From assembly GCF_900142645.1 (NCBI RefSeq), contig NZ_FRBP01000014.1, positions 62,001 through 126,000 on the forward strand: 64,000 bases of DNA. Reading direction: 5' to 3'. Under the pieces are notes generated by a model, which ran no database searches, was not told where the DNA came from, and was given only the letters and a program-made list of their open reading frames with translations. Origin of the DNA: Eubacterium callanderi. GTDB lineage: Bacteria; Bacillota; Clostridia; Eubacteriales; Eubacteriaceae. Numbering within the stretch: the stretch's first letter is position 1; each line of letters starts with the position of its first letter. Of the stretch, positions 53,301 to 58,780 are shown one piece after another. The translations under genes and the position numbers were made by a program.

Positions 53301-53542
53301 GTGCTAAAGCTGATATTAACACTTGAAAACGCACCAGCGTTGGAACTTTCCGTCGGATCTGTTCCCTCCCCTTTATAAGTCGAGTTTCCGTCCTTAATGA
53401 TATCAGCAGAGTATCTCATGCTCTCCCCTTCCGCCAACGCCACACTCCCCGGGCTGAACCCAATCATCTGGAATGTCATGCAAAAAACCAAAACAAAGGC
53501 CAGAAGCCTTGTTCTCAAACTTTTTTTACTCTTCTCTCTCAT
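41333..53542 (-). CDS. Giant Cna_B/SpaA-repeat surface adhesin (4,069 aa)
   Basis: A Gram-positive signal peptide (TRLLAFVLVFCMTFQMIGFS) is followed by ~1,100 residues of Ig-like adhesin domains in the style of collagen-binding A regions (for example TGYDQATHQVKWTITVNQN and QYDSGTQIITWTAAFNGG). Then come about 25 Cna_B-like modules, each ending in a Y-x-L-x-E-T-x-A-P type strand that supplies the Glu for intramolecular isopeptide bonds. The end has a membrane segment (FWGVLALLSVAALLVCSIVV) and RRKRW, but no LPxTG-like sorting motif before it. It is probably a long stalk that displays the N-terminal binding region. ATG at 53542. No neighbouring sortase gene. Confidence 0.95.
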   Translation of the reverse strand: MREKSKKSLRTRLLAFVLVFCMTFQMIGFSPGSVALAEGESMRYSADIIKDGNSTYKGEGTDPTESSNAGAFSSVNISFSTPAGGYTAAEGADTLFKLKLKPDSAYLHQEWGKIPTDKQADAANLLQDAMEADAENKDAKYKALSQYIGVNGNLPEINFDYTFDTDFLWKESSNPGIILGNAHQVTTTIDGSDVTVGEYTFIQDSTTGALKLHFVFEPFVYGVTTAMAGMSFTLGLQDSLFEGGNPVEVKWDQVTSSLNVGEWRDPSLPDTLDDNYTIDKSVVNKVGETNSVGDAMYVDYKLDLRAENDGDLRGKIVEDLLPEGLTVDSVTVGLNGAAESGIESGTTPGDGTYQTVTESGRAGFSYQFPGGAPLQRASLTIRAILTVEQYTEFMESGTGKLWNFTNQAFLRDPDKDGPIAQTEEIKTDMEATFMTKDGTQRAYDGKYFDWEINVNTQFSHLSNAYIIDSISKNQHTYVDGEPIKITKGSAATVDMPLEKTTDANLTDKVYTDLTNALLQNSDKALLNSLETLTNNGSKAIYYESGDAQIMIIPFDKYENAKVKINYATLLKEPDKVTPSLNLSNKVKMIWSHYWYGNGIGKSDFNVNIDIDKGVAGNYDIVQKTADFQKDSGTMDWVFKINHYQKNAEEVRIVEDLKAQNMSLVDPADPSKNWTCKDQNGKTVTIHNSLSQGTPYYVYDNADKKLTFYFGNLTPDKYYELRLHTNVDGQMAQVTDDKSSVSNKATVLTKDNGADVEHTTEAKQDVDNTIIQKVNTGYDQATHQVKWTITVNQNKLPITGSTVTDVFNTADMTFLNVDAIRKDGMAFTLDKDNRTASKNGQTIVWSADDNPVFTFKDQTNDESIYEIDVTTQLTETFINEYLTTNAENNVVNTAVLRGFVKGMPIRDSKDVSQTDNKVSDDATAPIATTALNKHGQYDSGTQIITWTAAFNGGQAAMKGRVITEDLSANPILELKHRDPKTGGLLTDPVKVYEGKWENGKIVKANDTPVIKDRSEFTDVADQGFKFTVPDKYANTILIFEFDTYITNSASGADVRNTIKLEPLSGVNKGEEDSSTADGLDYFDIDEYASISVGPYIKVKKTSSSQDTSGKNQIKLGGATFTLTEYVADGASSDYDNAVWKPSSVADKTRITNDDGQASFVNLIPTAALYKLEETKAPGGYDIDDTQDSPKVYYFRFVNKGAFDPGTTEHKNVQINEGTATNATVLEINRTALKGFSFDRTNTPTGKLEFTKTDANDKGIQAVEFTLVRDDKKVKDQTATSDASGKVTFSKLDPGTYTLKETAAPDQYLLGSDRKVTVDENGTATIAAGDGLTGDTTASYKISNQYVSGTIKINKVDSEKDTIKLQGAKFEIYSGVHSDKAELKKDGSDKNYIGEATTDGNGTATFNNVPYSPTGYTIIESVPPTGYKATDENKLITIKTNDLGFTPNTNFTHTVTEAVKNTRLRYDVSLTKTNDNATPDKLERSFELTYTDNDNYDTWKNESNGVKIKDSKGSIKRESGKITVTTNGQGEFQLTNLPYGDYKLTETTNNEATNIYQNLDLTIKKDQLIGHETTSNNALVLTANNGTDTVVNKLKKANEFKITKTDDKGDKLKDVTFTLTGKDAYNRDINMSQTTGTDGLATFRDIPIGASDGSTAYTLTETQIGENTTADTDGYTTDFTKTYKVFVKPAVNNDVTIEVTNFNVQNNGISITNEPVAGTIEFTKKDEDGRILKGIEFELRRVVNGVAQTAGEGRVFKATSGDNGAVRFAGIPYANYKLVETKGADSSATKEFDILKSKLTVTNSGTETFNYSESEVTNTLNKASITLTKKDQAGMPLGGVEFAVKRQASSEADNKFKSFVLNPNGTEYSNYYKNETEVLTATSAADGTLTIRGLAYGKYKLVETTKPDNPASDVSAPEITFTVNENGEIQDLHGTTKKGNNNIVTNTIKYGYVNLLKQTDNGENLPGVKFDIYKTDAAGNKTGNAILTLTTDENGKLDKTEMEKDGVGLLTYGDYVLEETSVDNAFTMSDESYKFTIGDTTTGEKGTAWISPESNADNVIYTKAGAGETAPTDLKPIINTAKRQPIELKKTGAGGAALSGAVFAVYDGNALVAELTESASGSGTYNTLKTTDLNSAITDTVTKNKIITIDGKNIKIPYVKGNDLLAGTYTICEIKQPDGYQLPSKGTELTVANTKATVEVINDQTSFTVDKVSNEPVDNPDKLSGASLEIRKDKDGSAVSDTFKWVSDGQPHAVIGLPAGTYWLVETAAPEGYKVADPIQFTLADNGQLYKGAEINDENKLESNKLTMTDTRVYGQAKLTKTVTGVQGADASGIPFSLYKCTGDAPDLSNPTKDTLIAENLTTDDDGVIDTSKLNSVTNEETKKALSAGLWTGKYYFLEQPTDGLVYDDTNNNNLVAFEITDQNHYAETSTPVKSTMTNTRFMTKIAFKKYDTTDTTDESGIQGVTFKLTRSTDGGSTYTELVEEAGRGGIVVTDDKGEVTAQLLKKGKYLLEEVRAEGYSSDGAFKATFEIDDTHYNKTVKLNETTNWNVLSGNFENNKGIANDRLPGSMTITKVDAKDSNTKLNDAVFALYKDEATTPILTGTTGRTYVYDDVDPMQSETEGNIGELKITNLPWGSYKLVEITPPTGYIISSVPLEFTIEAGQVNFGAVQSAATTISNAQSTFTLKKADATDETFVNGAAFQLTDDSDNKVIWKTPDNTTFASTWSNITKTLVAGKTYTLTETKAPDGYEKAAPVKITMNEKGVITVTEGGDHVSVTENSTITVKDQPIEIGLKKIDAESKEKLEGAVFKVTGTFADKEITEIEVTPANLTETLSGQLIAGETYTLTETTAPKGYELAEPIVFTVNDAGKVALTDTPAHAALENGNETIVLKNTQNEVFLQKTNADGTAIGGGAEFSLTGDFADGEKVKTIQTKDKEAYSLKGLLTAGQTYTLRETRPADGYKLETREVQITMSTAGTISIAHDTSDIPATVVNNGLTLNFKDQPITLSLQKTDANNENEPLKGAKFELTGELADGNNKHTIDLTEKDSENLSALLIAGNEYTLKETTAPEAYQLQQTPVTFTVDTDGKVTITNADAVKGFAALSGDKVSLSFANTLNQGNITFIKYGTNDENDLNAKTELSGAVFGLYMDAKAETAVKDANGKAITAASGPNGTVTFNDIYVGTYYVKEITAPANYTADSTVYQTVIDKDGKCDGLHAVTGSQEADKAVSEITNEAVRGSITISKTDSFNSKPIKGIEFTLTKKDSKGNDIKIKTGVTDENGELVFDNLLMDTEYGVRETKTLSGYVLSPVTQNITLKTGEKDKNIAFTNDPTKLTFKKVDTTGAGLPDAEFTLYDSGTEKAKAASDKDGMVTFLYLNKGRTYTVKETKRPGDDYLLNSTEFKAVVDNDGTCTLKNNDETVTQVVNADAGVITLNKKGNDNGPLSGVTFELKNEAGEVIQTQITGDNGQLVFADVPMGSYTIVETAAPDPYAVSADVTKVTLSRGASQKVTVSRVNALSQVVFHKRGIITETCAGDPQHAPLEGAVYGLYKDPECAAEPVYTAVSGNPGDGCKVVFTGVARGTWYVKEITAPQHYMLDTTVYKAVVDSDGHFDGLANLDDTKVADNRVVDAAVTTDIVLKKVNEQKPDEVLPGSTYGLFKKAAKALPAQARSFSFFGTESAAETEDESEWQQIAEATTGQDGYLRFEGVLMGVEYSIRELKAPEGSHVSEKPVNIKFGINEAGEPVIESIDLGLADPSDPNSPPTATVDPETGEIVWLEPSIVAEISKTDMNANLLAGARLRITVKDGSGVYIPLTQADGQPAEWVSGEQPETFVKLMKIGKDYRLEEIEAPSGYKLAAPVDFTVRTPEQGVGPGENLTEQVVLKNELTSFFISKTTINGTDELLGAVLAVYETAGDGSIARDEDGNEIVAKTITGESLSWTSGKEMKKIEGLPAGTYVLREITAPDGYEVAEEITFALMPDGTVAVGGKTCEGNIVRMQDKPAAETGTPDVPDKPQTSSSDHPDANNGAATGIAGSVSPATFWGVLALLSVAALLVCSIVVWRRKRW

Positions 53543-53769
53543 TTTTCTACCTTTTTTATTTCTCTATTGTATTTGTGGCAAGCGCCAATTCGCCACTATT
53601 GATTACCTTTATAATAAGTCTATCAAAATCGAAATTCCTTTTCACTTTTTTTACCGATACAGTCTTTTTATTACTGAATTTGCATGTTTAAAATCCAAGT
53701 CTTTTCAGAAAACGGACAGACTATGGTTCTGTAAAATCTCTCTCAATCTTCAATATTTCTTCAAAAAAG

Positions 53770-54101
53770 CAGGGCCTTACATCGGCAGATCTGCCCCGAA
53801 GCCACCATGCCCTCTGGTATGCATCTGTTCTTTGCGGGCAGTCCGGCAGACAGCACGCCCTTTAAGACAGGCTGGCTGACCTCTGAAAACATAAAAAAAG
53901 CCCCGCCATTGCATTGACAACCACTTCCTCAATCTGGAATACAACCCCACCGTGCTGCCCGACACCGTGGACGGTACAGCCCTCAGCCTTGAAGCTTTTG
54001 AGCTGCGCTATCACCAGTCCCTGATACTCCTTGAGAACTCACCGGTCTTTTATCTGAAGGGTATCAATGCAGCCTATAACACTTGGTACACTCTTCGTTG
54101 A
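53770..54101 (+). pseudogene. Remnant of an unidentified gene
   Basis: Two reading-frame pieces look coding but are broken by a stop and a frame change: about 53776-53912 (CPEATMPSGMHLFFAGSPAD) and 53895-54101 (LEYNPTVLPDTVDGTALSLE, then YHQSLILLENSPVFYLKGIN). Codon use is GC-rich compared with the AT-rich flanks. I do not recognise the product. It fills most of the 745-bp gap between the adhesin and marR genes. Confidence 0.4.
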
Positions 54102-54209
54102 ACAAGCAGTTTTTCGCGCTTTTTCAAAACCAACAAAAAGAGGCCAGCGCTTCAAATTATCCAATAATTAACAAATTATTAAATTAAAGTTCTTTTGCAT
54201 ACTATTATC

Positions 54210-54255
54210 TTGACAATCGCTACAACACAAAGTATAATAGTCCAAAGTAATTACT
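54210..54255 (+). promoter_or_regulatory. Promoter and likely operator of the marR operon
   Basis: TTGACA (54210-54215), 17 bp, TATAAT (54233-54238): a near-perfect housekeeping promoter. The palindrome AGTAATTACT (54246-54255) lies at the start point, where a MarR repressor would block transcription. Confidence 0.8.
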
Positions 54256-54287
54256 ATAATCAAATTGTACTAATTGAGGTTTTGTGA

Positions 54288-54770
54288 ATGAGTAAAAGAA
54301 AAATAAAACAACACGTGGACTTTTTTTCAGAAAAATGGAAAACACTCGAAAGGTTATCCGAAGCTTATGCCAAAGCTGCGGGCTTAACTCCCATGAGTTT
54401 AAACGTACTGGGTGTCCTCTATGAACACACCCAGGGTTGCACACAAAAGTTAATTTGTAAACAGAGCCAATACAACAAACAAAGCGTCAATATGATTATT
54501 AAGTCCTTTTGGCGTCAAGGCTTAGTCGAACTTTCAGAAATGAAAGAAGACCGCAGAAATAAGCAGGTAAAATTAAGCGAAAAAGGACAAAAATACGCAG
54601 ATTGTGTTATTGGCTCTTTATGGAAATGTGAAAATGACGCACTGGAAAAGATAACCCCCGAACAGCAAGAAGCCCTGATTATCTTTTTAGATATCTATGA
54701 AGAATGTTTTCGCAACGAAATTGCCGCGTTGACGAAGATTATGAATGCGGAGGCCTCGACTAATGCATAA
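54288..54770 (+). CDS. MarR family transcriptional regulator
   Basis: 160 residues with the winged-helix core: GLTPMSLNVLGVLYEH, CKQSQYNKQSVNMIIKSFWR and the wing MKEDRRNKQVKLSEKG. The first gene of an operon with the KTR protein and two ABC exporter halves, and probably their ligand-released repressor. ATG at 54288. Confidence 0.93.
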   Translation: MSKRKIKQHVDFFSEKWKTLERLSEAYAKAAGLTPMSLNVLGVLYEHTQGCTQKLICKQSQYNKQSVNMIIKSFWRQGLVELSEMKEDRRNKQVKLSEKGQKYADCVIGSLWKCENDALEKITPEQQEALIIFLDIYEECFRNEIAALTKIMNAEASTNA

Positions 54771-54936
54771 AGAAGTTTGGATTTTCTGCCCTGTATGTCA
54801 AAATAAAACACGGCTAAAGGCTAGGCACGATACCGTATTAAAAAATTTTCCACTTTTTTGCCCAAAGTGCAAACAAGAAACCCTGATTAACATAACAAAA
54901 CTGAAAATGACTGTTCTTACAGAGCCAGACGCTTAA
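54763..54936 (+). CDS. Cysteine-rich KTR protein
   Basis: 57 residues from the ATG at 54763, overlapping the marR stop by 8 nt. Two CxxC pairs flank the defining motif: FCPVCQNKTRLKARHDTVLK, then FPLFCPKCKQETLI. This matches the Cys_rich_KTR family, common in Firmicutes beside MarR or on mobile elements and of unknown role; a zinc ribbon is expected. Confidence 0.85.
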   Translation: MHKEVWIFCPVCQNKTRLKARHDTVLKNFPLFCPKCKQETLINITKLKMTVLTEPDA

Positions 54937-54943
54937 GACGCAG

Positions 54944-54979
54944 AGCCAATGAAATGTGAATAAATTTCATTGGCTTTTT
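54944..54979 (+). terminator. Hairpin between the KTR and ABC transporter genes
   Basis: AGCCAATGAAAT / ATTTCATTGGCT with a 7-9-nt loop and TTTTT tail, 12 nt before the ABC ribosome binding site. It is either a partial terminator that lowers ABC expression or an attenuator; no separate promoter for the ABC genes is visible. Confidence 0.75.
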
Positions 54980-55001
54980 ATATTTGAATGGAGGTATAAA
55001 C

Positions 55002-56765
55002 TTGATAAAAATACTAAAAAATCTTACCACAAAAGAGTGGGGGCTGGTTGCCATCGTTCTTGTCCTGATTGTTTTTCAAGTATGGATTGATTTAACATTA
55101 CCGGAATTTATGGGGAAAATCACCGAACTTGTTCAGACGCCCGGCAGCGGAATGCAGGCGATTTTATTCGCCGGCATCCGGATGCTGCTGCTCACCCTGG
55201 CAAGCGTTGCGGTTTCCGTTGTTATCACCGGGCTCGCCGCGCGAATCGCAGCCAATCTTTCTTCAAGATTGAGAGCAGGCCTGTTTAATAAGGTACAGTC
55301 GTTCACAATGCAGGAAATTAATAATTTTTCCATTTCCAGTTTAATTACACGAACGACAAACGACATTACACAGGTTCAAATGCTGATGGTAATCGGGCTG
55401 CAAATCCTGATTAAATCACCAATTTTAGCTCTATGGGCCATTGTAAAAATCATGGGCAAAAGCTGGCAGTGGTCAGCCGCGACAGGTATTGCAGTTGCGA
55501 TACTGATTATTGTATCTTCAATAATCATTTCTCTGGCGATCCCAAAATTCAAACTGCTTCAGAAGCAGACCGACGATTTGAGCCGTGTTTCAAGAGAAAA
55601 CCTAACCGGCCTTCGGGTTGTCCGTGCCTACAACGCGGAGCAGTATCAAGAAGATAAATTTGAAAAAGCCAATTCTGCTTTTACCCATACCAACTTATTT
55701 TCCAACCGACTAATGGCCGCACTGATGCCTTCAGTTGAGCTGATCATGAATGGTTTAACCTTATCGGTATACTGGATTGGCGCTGCGCTCATTGCATCCT
55801 CCGCTGTGTCGGAAAGGGTTCCCTTGTTTTCAGACATGATGGTATTTTCCTCTTATGCCATTCAACTGCTCATGGCCTTCATGCTGCTTGGTGTTGTTTT
55901 AATCCTGATTCCCGGCGCCAGCGTATCCGCAGACCGCATTTGCGAAGTCCTAGATACCAATCCGGCCATTCAGGATGGAATCATCAGCCATACACGCACC
56001 GCTACGCCCGGCGAGGTAGAATTTAAAAACGTTAGCTTTAAATATCCAAACGCGGAGGATTATGTTCTGCAAAACATCAGCTTTCGGGCAAGCAAGGGCG
56101 AAACCATCGCCTTTATCGGCTCCACAGGCTGTGGCAAGAGTACGGTTATCAACCTCATTCCAAGGTTTTATGATGTTACAGAAGGCGGCGTTTATGTGGA
56201 CGGCATCAATGTCAAGGATTTTACCCAGGCGGCTTTGCGCAATAAAATCGGGTACGTTTCACAGAAGGCCATTCTTTTTAAAGGGGATATTTCCTCCAAT
56301 GTGTCCTTTGGTTCAAACGGAAACGGCGGGGTAAGTCATGAGGCCGTTACCTCTGCCATTTCAACCGCCCAAAGCACAGACTTTGTGGAAGCCATGGAAG
56401 ATTCCTATCAAAGCTATGTGGCGCCCGGCGGCACCAATCTTTCCGGCGGACAAAAGCAGCGGCTTTCCATCGCCCGGGCCATTGCAAGAAAGCCCGAAAT
56501 TTTGATATTTGACGATAGTTTCTCAGCCCTTGACTATAAAACCGATAAGTTGCTGCGAGGCGAACTGAGACATCATGCCACAGACGCCACCATTATCATT
56601 GTGGCTCAGCGCATCGGAACTATTAAGGATGCCGATAAAATTATTGTTTTAGATGAAGGCCGGATTGCCGGGATGGGCACACACCGCGAATTGATCAAAA
56701 AATGCGATTTATACAAAGAAATTGCCTATTCTCAACTCTCAAAGGAGGAACTGGAAAATGAATAA
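55002..56765 (+). CDS. ABC exporter half-transporter A (heterodimeric multidrug type)
   Basis: 587 residues from a TTG at 55002 behind GGAGG. Six membrane helices are followed by the ATPase: Walker A GSTGCGKST (near 377), signature NLSGGQKQR, and Walker B EILIFDDSFSALD. Walker B ends in Asp-Asp, so the catalytic Glu is replaced. This is typical of the degenerate half of heterodimeric exporters such as BmrC/BmrD or TM287/288. It overlaps the next gene by 8 nt. Confidence 0.94.
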   Translation: MIKILKNLTTKEWGLVAIVLVLIVFQVWIDLTLPEFMGKITELVQTPGSGMQAILFAGIRMLLLTLASVAVSVVITGLAARIAANLSSRLRAGLFNKVQSFTMQEINNFSISSLITRTTNDITQVQMLMVIGLQILIKSPILALWAIVKIMGKSWQWSAATGIAVAILIIVSSIIISLAIPKFKLLQKQTDDLSRVSRENLTGLRVVRAYNAEQYQEDKFEKANSAFTHTNLFSNRLMAALMPSVELIMNGLTLSVYWIGAALIASSAVSERVPLFSDMMVFSSYAIQLLMAFMLLGVVLILIPGASVSADRICEVLDTNPAIQDGIISHTRTATPGEVEFKNVSFKYPNAEDYVLQNISFRASKGETIAFIGSTGCGKSTVINLIPRFYDVTEGGVYVDGINVKDFTQAALRNKIGYVSQKAILFKGDISSNVSFGSNGNGGVSHEAVTSAISTAQSTDFVEAMEDSYQSYVAPGGTNLSGGQKQRLSIARAIARKPEILIFDDSFSALDYKTDKLLRGELRHHATDATIIIVAQRIGTIKDADKIIVLDEGRIAGMGTHRELIKKCDLYKEIAYSQLSKEELENE

Positions 56766-58593
56766 TGCGCAATACAATAAAAACCAGAAGGCCGAAAACA
56801 CGGACCTCTCCGATTTTTCCGGCATGAGCGGATCTGTTGCAAAAGCAAAAGATACGAAAAAAACAATAAAAATGCTGTTGACTTATTCAAAAAAATACCT
56901 GCCGGGTATCATCATTGCAGTTATAGCCGCTGTTGCAGGGACTATCATTGCCCTGGTAGGCCCTGGTAAACTCAAAGTTTTAACCAATCTGATTACTGAA
57001 GGTATCCCGACCATCATCGATATGCCTGGCATTGTTAAAATTGGGATTCTTTTAATTGTATTGTACTTAACGAGTGCGCTCTTAAATACCTTACAGGGAT
57101 GGATCATGGCCACCGTCACCCAGAAGATATCTCAAAAAATGCGAATTGATATCAGTAGAAAAATCAACCGTCTGCCCATGTGGTTTTATCATAAAAACAC
57201 CACCGGCGACATTCTTTCCCGCATCACAAACGATGTCGATTCACTGGGGCAGAATTTAAATAACAGTTTGACCACCCTTGTAACGTCCATCACCATGCTC
57301 ACGGGCTCTCTCATCATGATGTTTATCACAAACTGGACCATGACTCTTGCGGCAATTGCCTCTGTCGTCCTTGGATTTATCACTATGATGATCATTATGA
57401 GTAAATCTCAAAAACATTTTGACAACCAGCAAAAATATTTGGGGCTTATTAACGGCCATATCGAAGAAACCTACACGGGCCACCTTATTGTAAAGGCCTA
57501 TAACGGCGAGCAGCAGATGTTTGAACCCTTCAAAGGCCTAAACAAAAAACTAAATAAAAGTACCTATATGGCCCAATTTCTTTCTGGCCTGATGATGCCT
57601 ATCATGACCTTTGTAGACAACATCAGTTATGTTGCTGTCATCGTTGTCGGTGCGTCTTTAGTGATAAGCGGACAAATCTCTTTTGGCGTGATTGTCGCGT
57701 TCTTGGTCTATGTGCGCTATTTCACCCAGCCCCTCACACAAATCGCCCAATTGGCTCAAGGCTTACAGATGGCGGTTGCCTCTGGTGAACGCGTCTTTGA
57801 ATTCTTGGATGCAGAGGAGATGGCTGATGAAAAAAATAAAAAAGCGCCACTGCAGAATGTAAAGGGCCATGTCGAATTTAAAAATGTCAAATTCAGCTAC
57901 GAAGGGACCGATAAAATGGTTATCAATAACTTTTCCGCCATCGCCAAACCCGGACAAAAAATTGCCATTGTCGGTCCAACCGGATCAGGAAAAACAACCC
58001 TTGTCAATTTACTCATGCGTTTTAATGAGATCAACAGCGGTGATATTTTGATTGACGGCGTTCCAATCCGGCAAATGACAAGAGCTCAGGTGCACTCTCT
58101 TTTCTGTATGGTCTTGCAAGACACCTGGCTTTTTGAAGGCACCATTCGGGAAAACATTGTTTACAACAAGCAAAACGTATCCGACGAAGATCTCAAAAAG
58201 GCCTGTGCGTTGGTGGGCTTGCACCACTTCATCCGTACCCTTCCCAATGGGTATGATACAGTCCTGAACGATAAGGTTAATCTTTCAGCGGGCCAGCGGC
58301 AGCAGATAACCATTGCCCGCACCATGATTGATAACGCACCCATGCTCATTTTAGATGAAGCGACAAGTTCCATTGACACCCGGACAGAAGTGATGATTCA
58401 AAATGCGATGGACAAGCTTATGGAAGGCCGCACCTCCTTTGTCATCGCCCATCGCCTTTCCACCATCAAAAACGCAGACATCATCCTAGTGCTCAAAGAC
58501 GGTGATATTATTGAAAGCGGCAGTCATACCGAATTAATTGAAAAAAACGGTTTTTACGCCGAGCTTTACAACAGCCAGTTTGAAGTCGCTTAA
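56758..58593 (+). CDS. ABC exporter half-transporter B (catalytic half)
   Basis: 611 residues from the ATG at 56758, inside the previous stop region, behind AAAGGAGG. Six membrane helices then Walker A GPTGSGKTT, signature NLSAGQRQQ and Walker B PMLILDEATSSID with the catalytic Glu present. It complements the degenerate site of half A, so the pair probably exports drugs, peptides or lipids under MarR control. Confidence 0.95.
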   Translation: MNNAQYNKNQKAENTDLSDFSGMSGSVAKAKDTKKTIKMLLTYSKKYLPGIIIAVIAAVAGTIIALVGPGKLKVLTNLITEGIPTIIDMPGIVKIGILLIVLYLTSALLNTLQGWIMATVTQKISQKMRIDISRKINRLPMWFYHKNTTGDILSRITNDVDSLGQNLNNSLTTLVTSITMLTGSLIMMFITNWTMTLAAIASVVLGFITMMIIMSKSQKHFDNQQKYLGLINGHIEETYTGHLIVKAYNGEQQMFEPFKGLNKKLNKSTYMAQFLSGLMMPIMTFVDNISYVAVIVVGASLVISGQISFGVIVAFLVYVRYFTQPLTQIAQLAQGLQMAVASGERVFEFLDAEEMADEKNKKAPLQNVKGHVEFKNVKFSYEGTDKMVINNFSAIAKPGQKIAIVGPTGSGKTTLVNLLMRFNEINSGDILIDGVPIRQMTRAQVHSLFCMVLQDTWLFEGTIRENIVYNKQNVSDEDLKKACALVGLHHFIRTLPNGYDTVLNDKVNLSAGQRQQITIARTMIDNAPMLILDEATSSIDTRTEVMIQNAMDKLMEGRTSFVIAHRLSTIKNADIILVLKDGDIIESGSHTELIEKNGFYAELYNSQFEVA

Positions 58594-58651
58594 AAGGCCG
58601 GACCCTTTCAATTAGGGCTGTCCCTATAAAGATTCCTTGAAAAGCAAAAAT

Positions 58652-58720
58652 AAAAAAGCACAGCCCTGGAAAAATTTATCATGACATAAAAAGTCTGTTT
58701 TCTCTGGGCCGTGCTTTTTT
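58652..58720. terminator. Bidirectional terminator after the ABC operon
   Basis: AAAAAAGCACAGCCC pairs with GGGCCGTGCTTTTTT (one mismatch) around an AT-rich middle. It serves the converging ABC and reductase operons. Confidence 0.8.
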
Positions 58721-58780
58721 GGGGAATTGGATCAAAACAAGCATTATCCAATTGCCGCCTTTTACGGAGGATTTAATAAT

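Noticed and set aside
41333-53542. CRISPR array within the repetitive adhesin region
   Set aside because: The repeats are diverged protein-coding modules of ~80-100 codons without constant short repeats and spacers.
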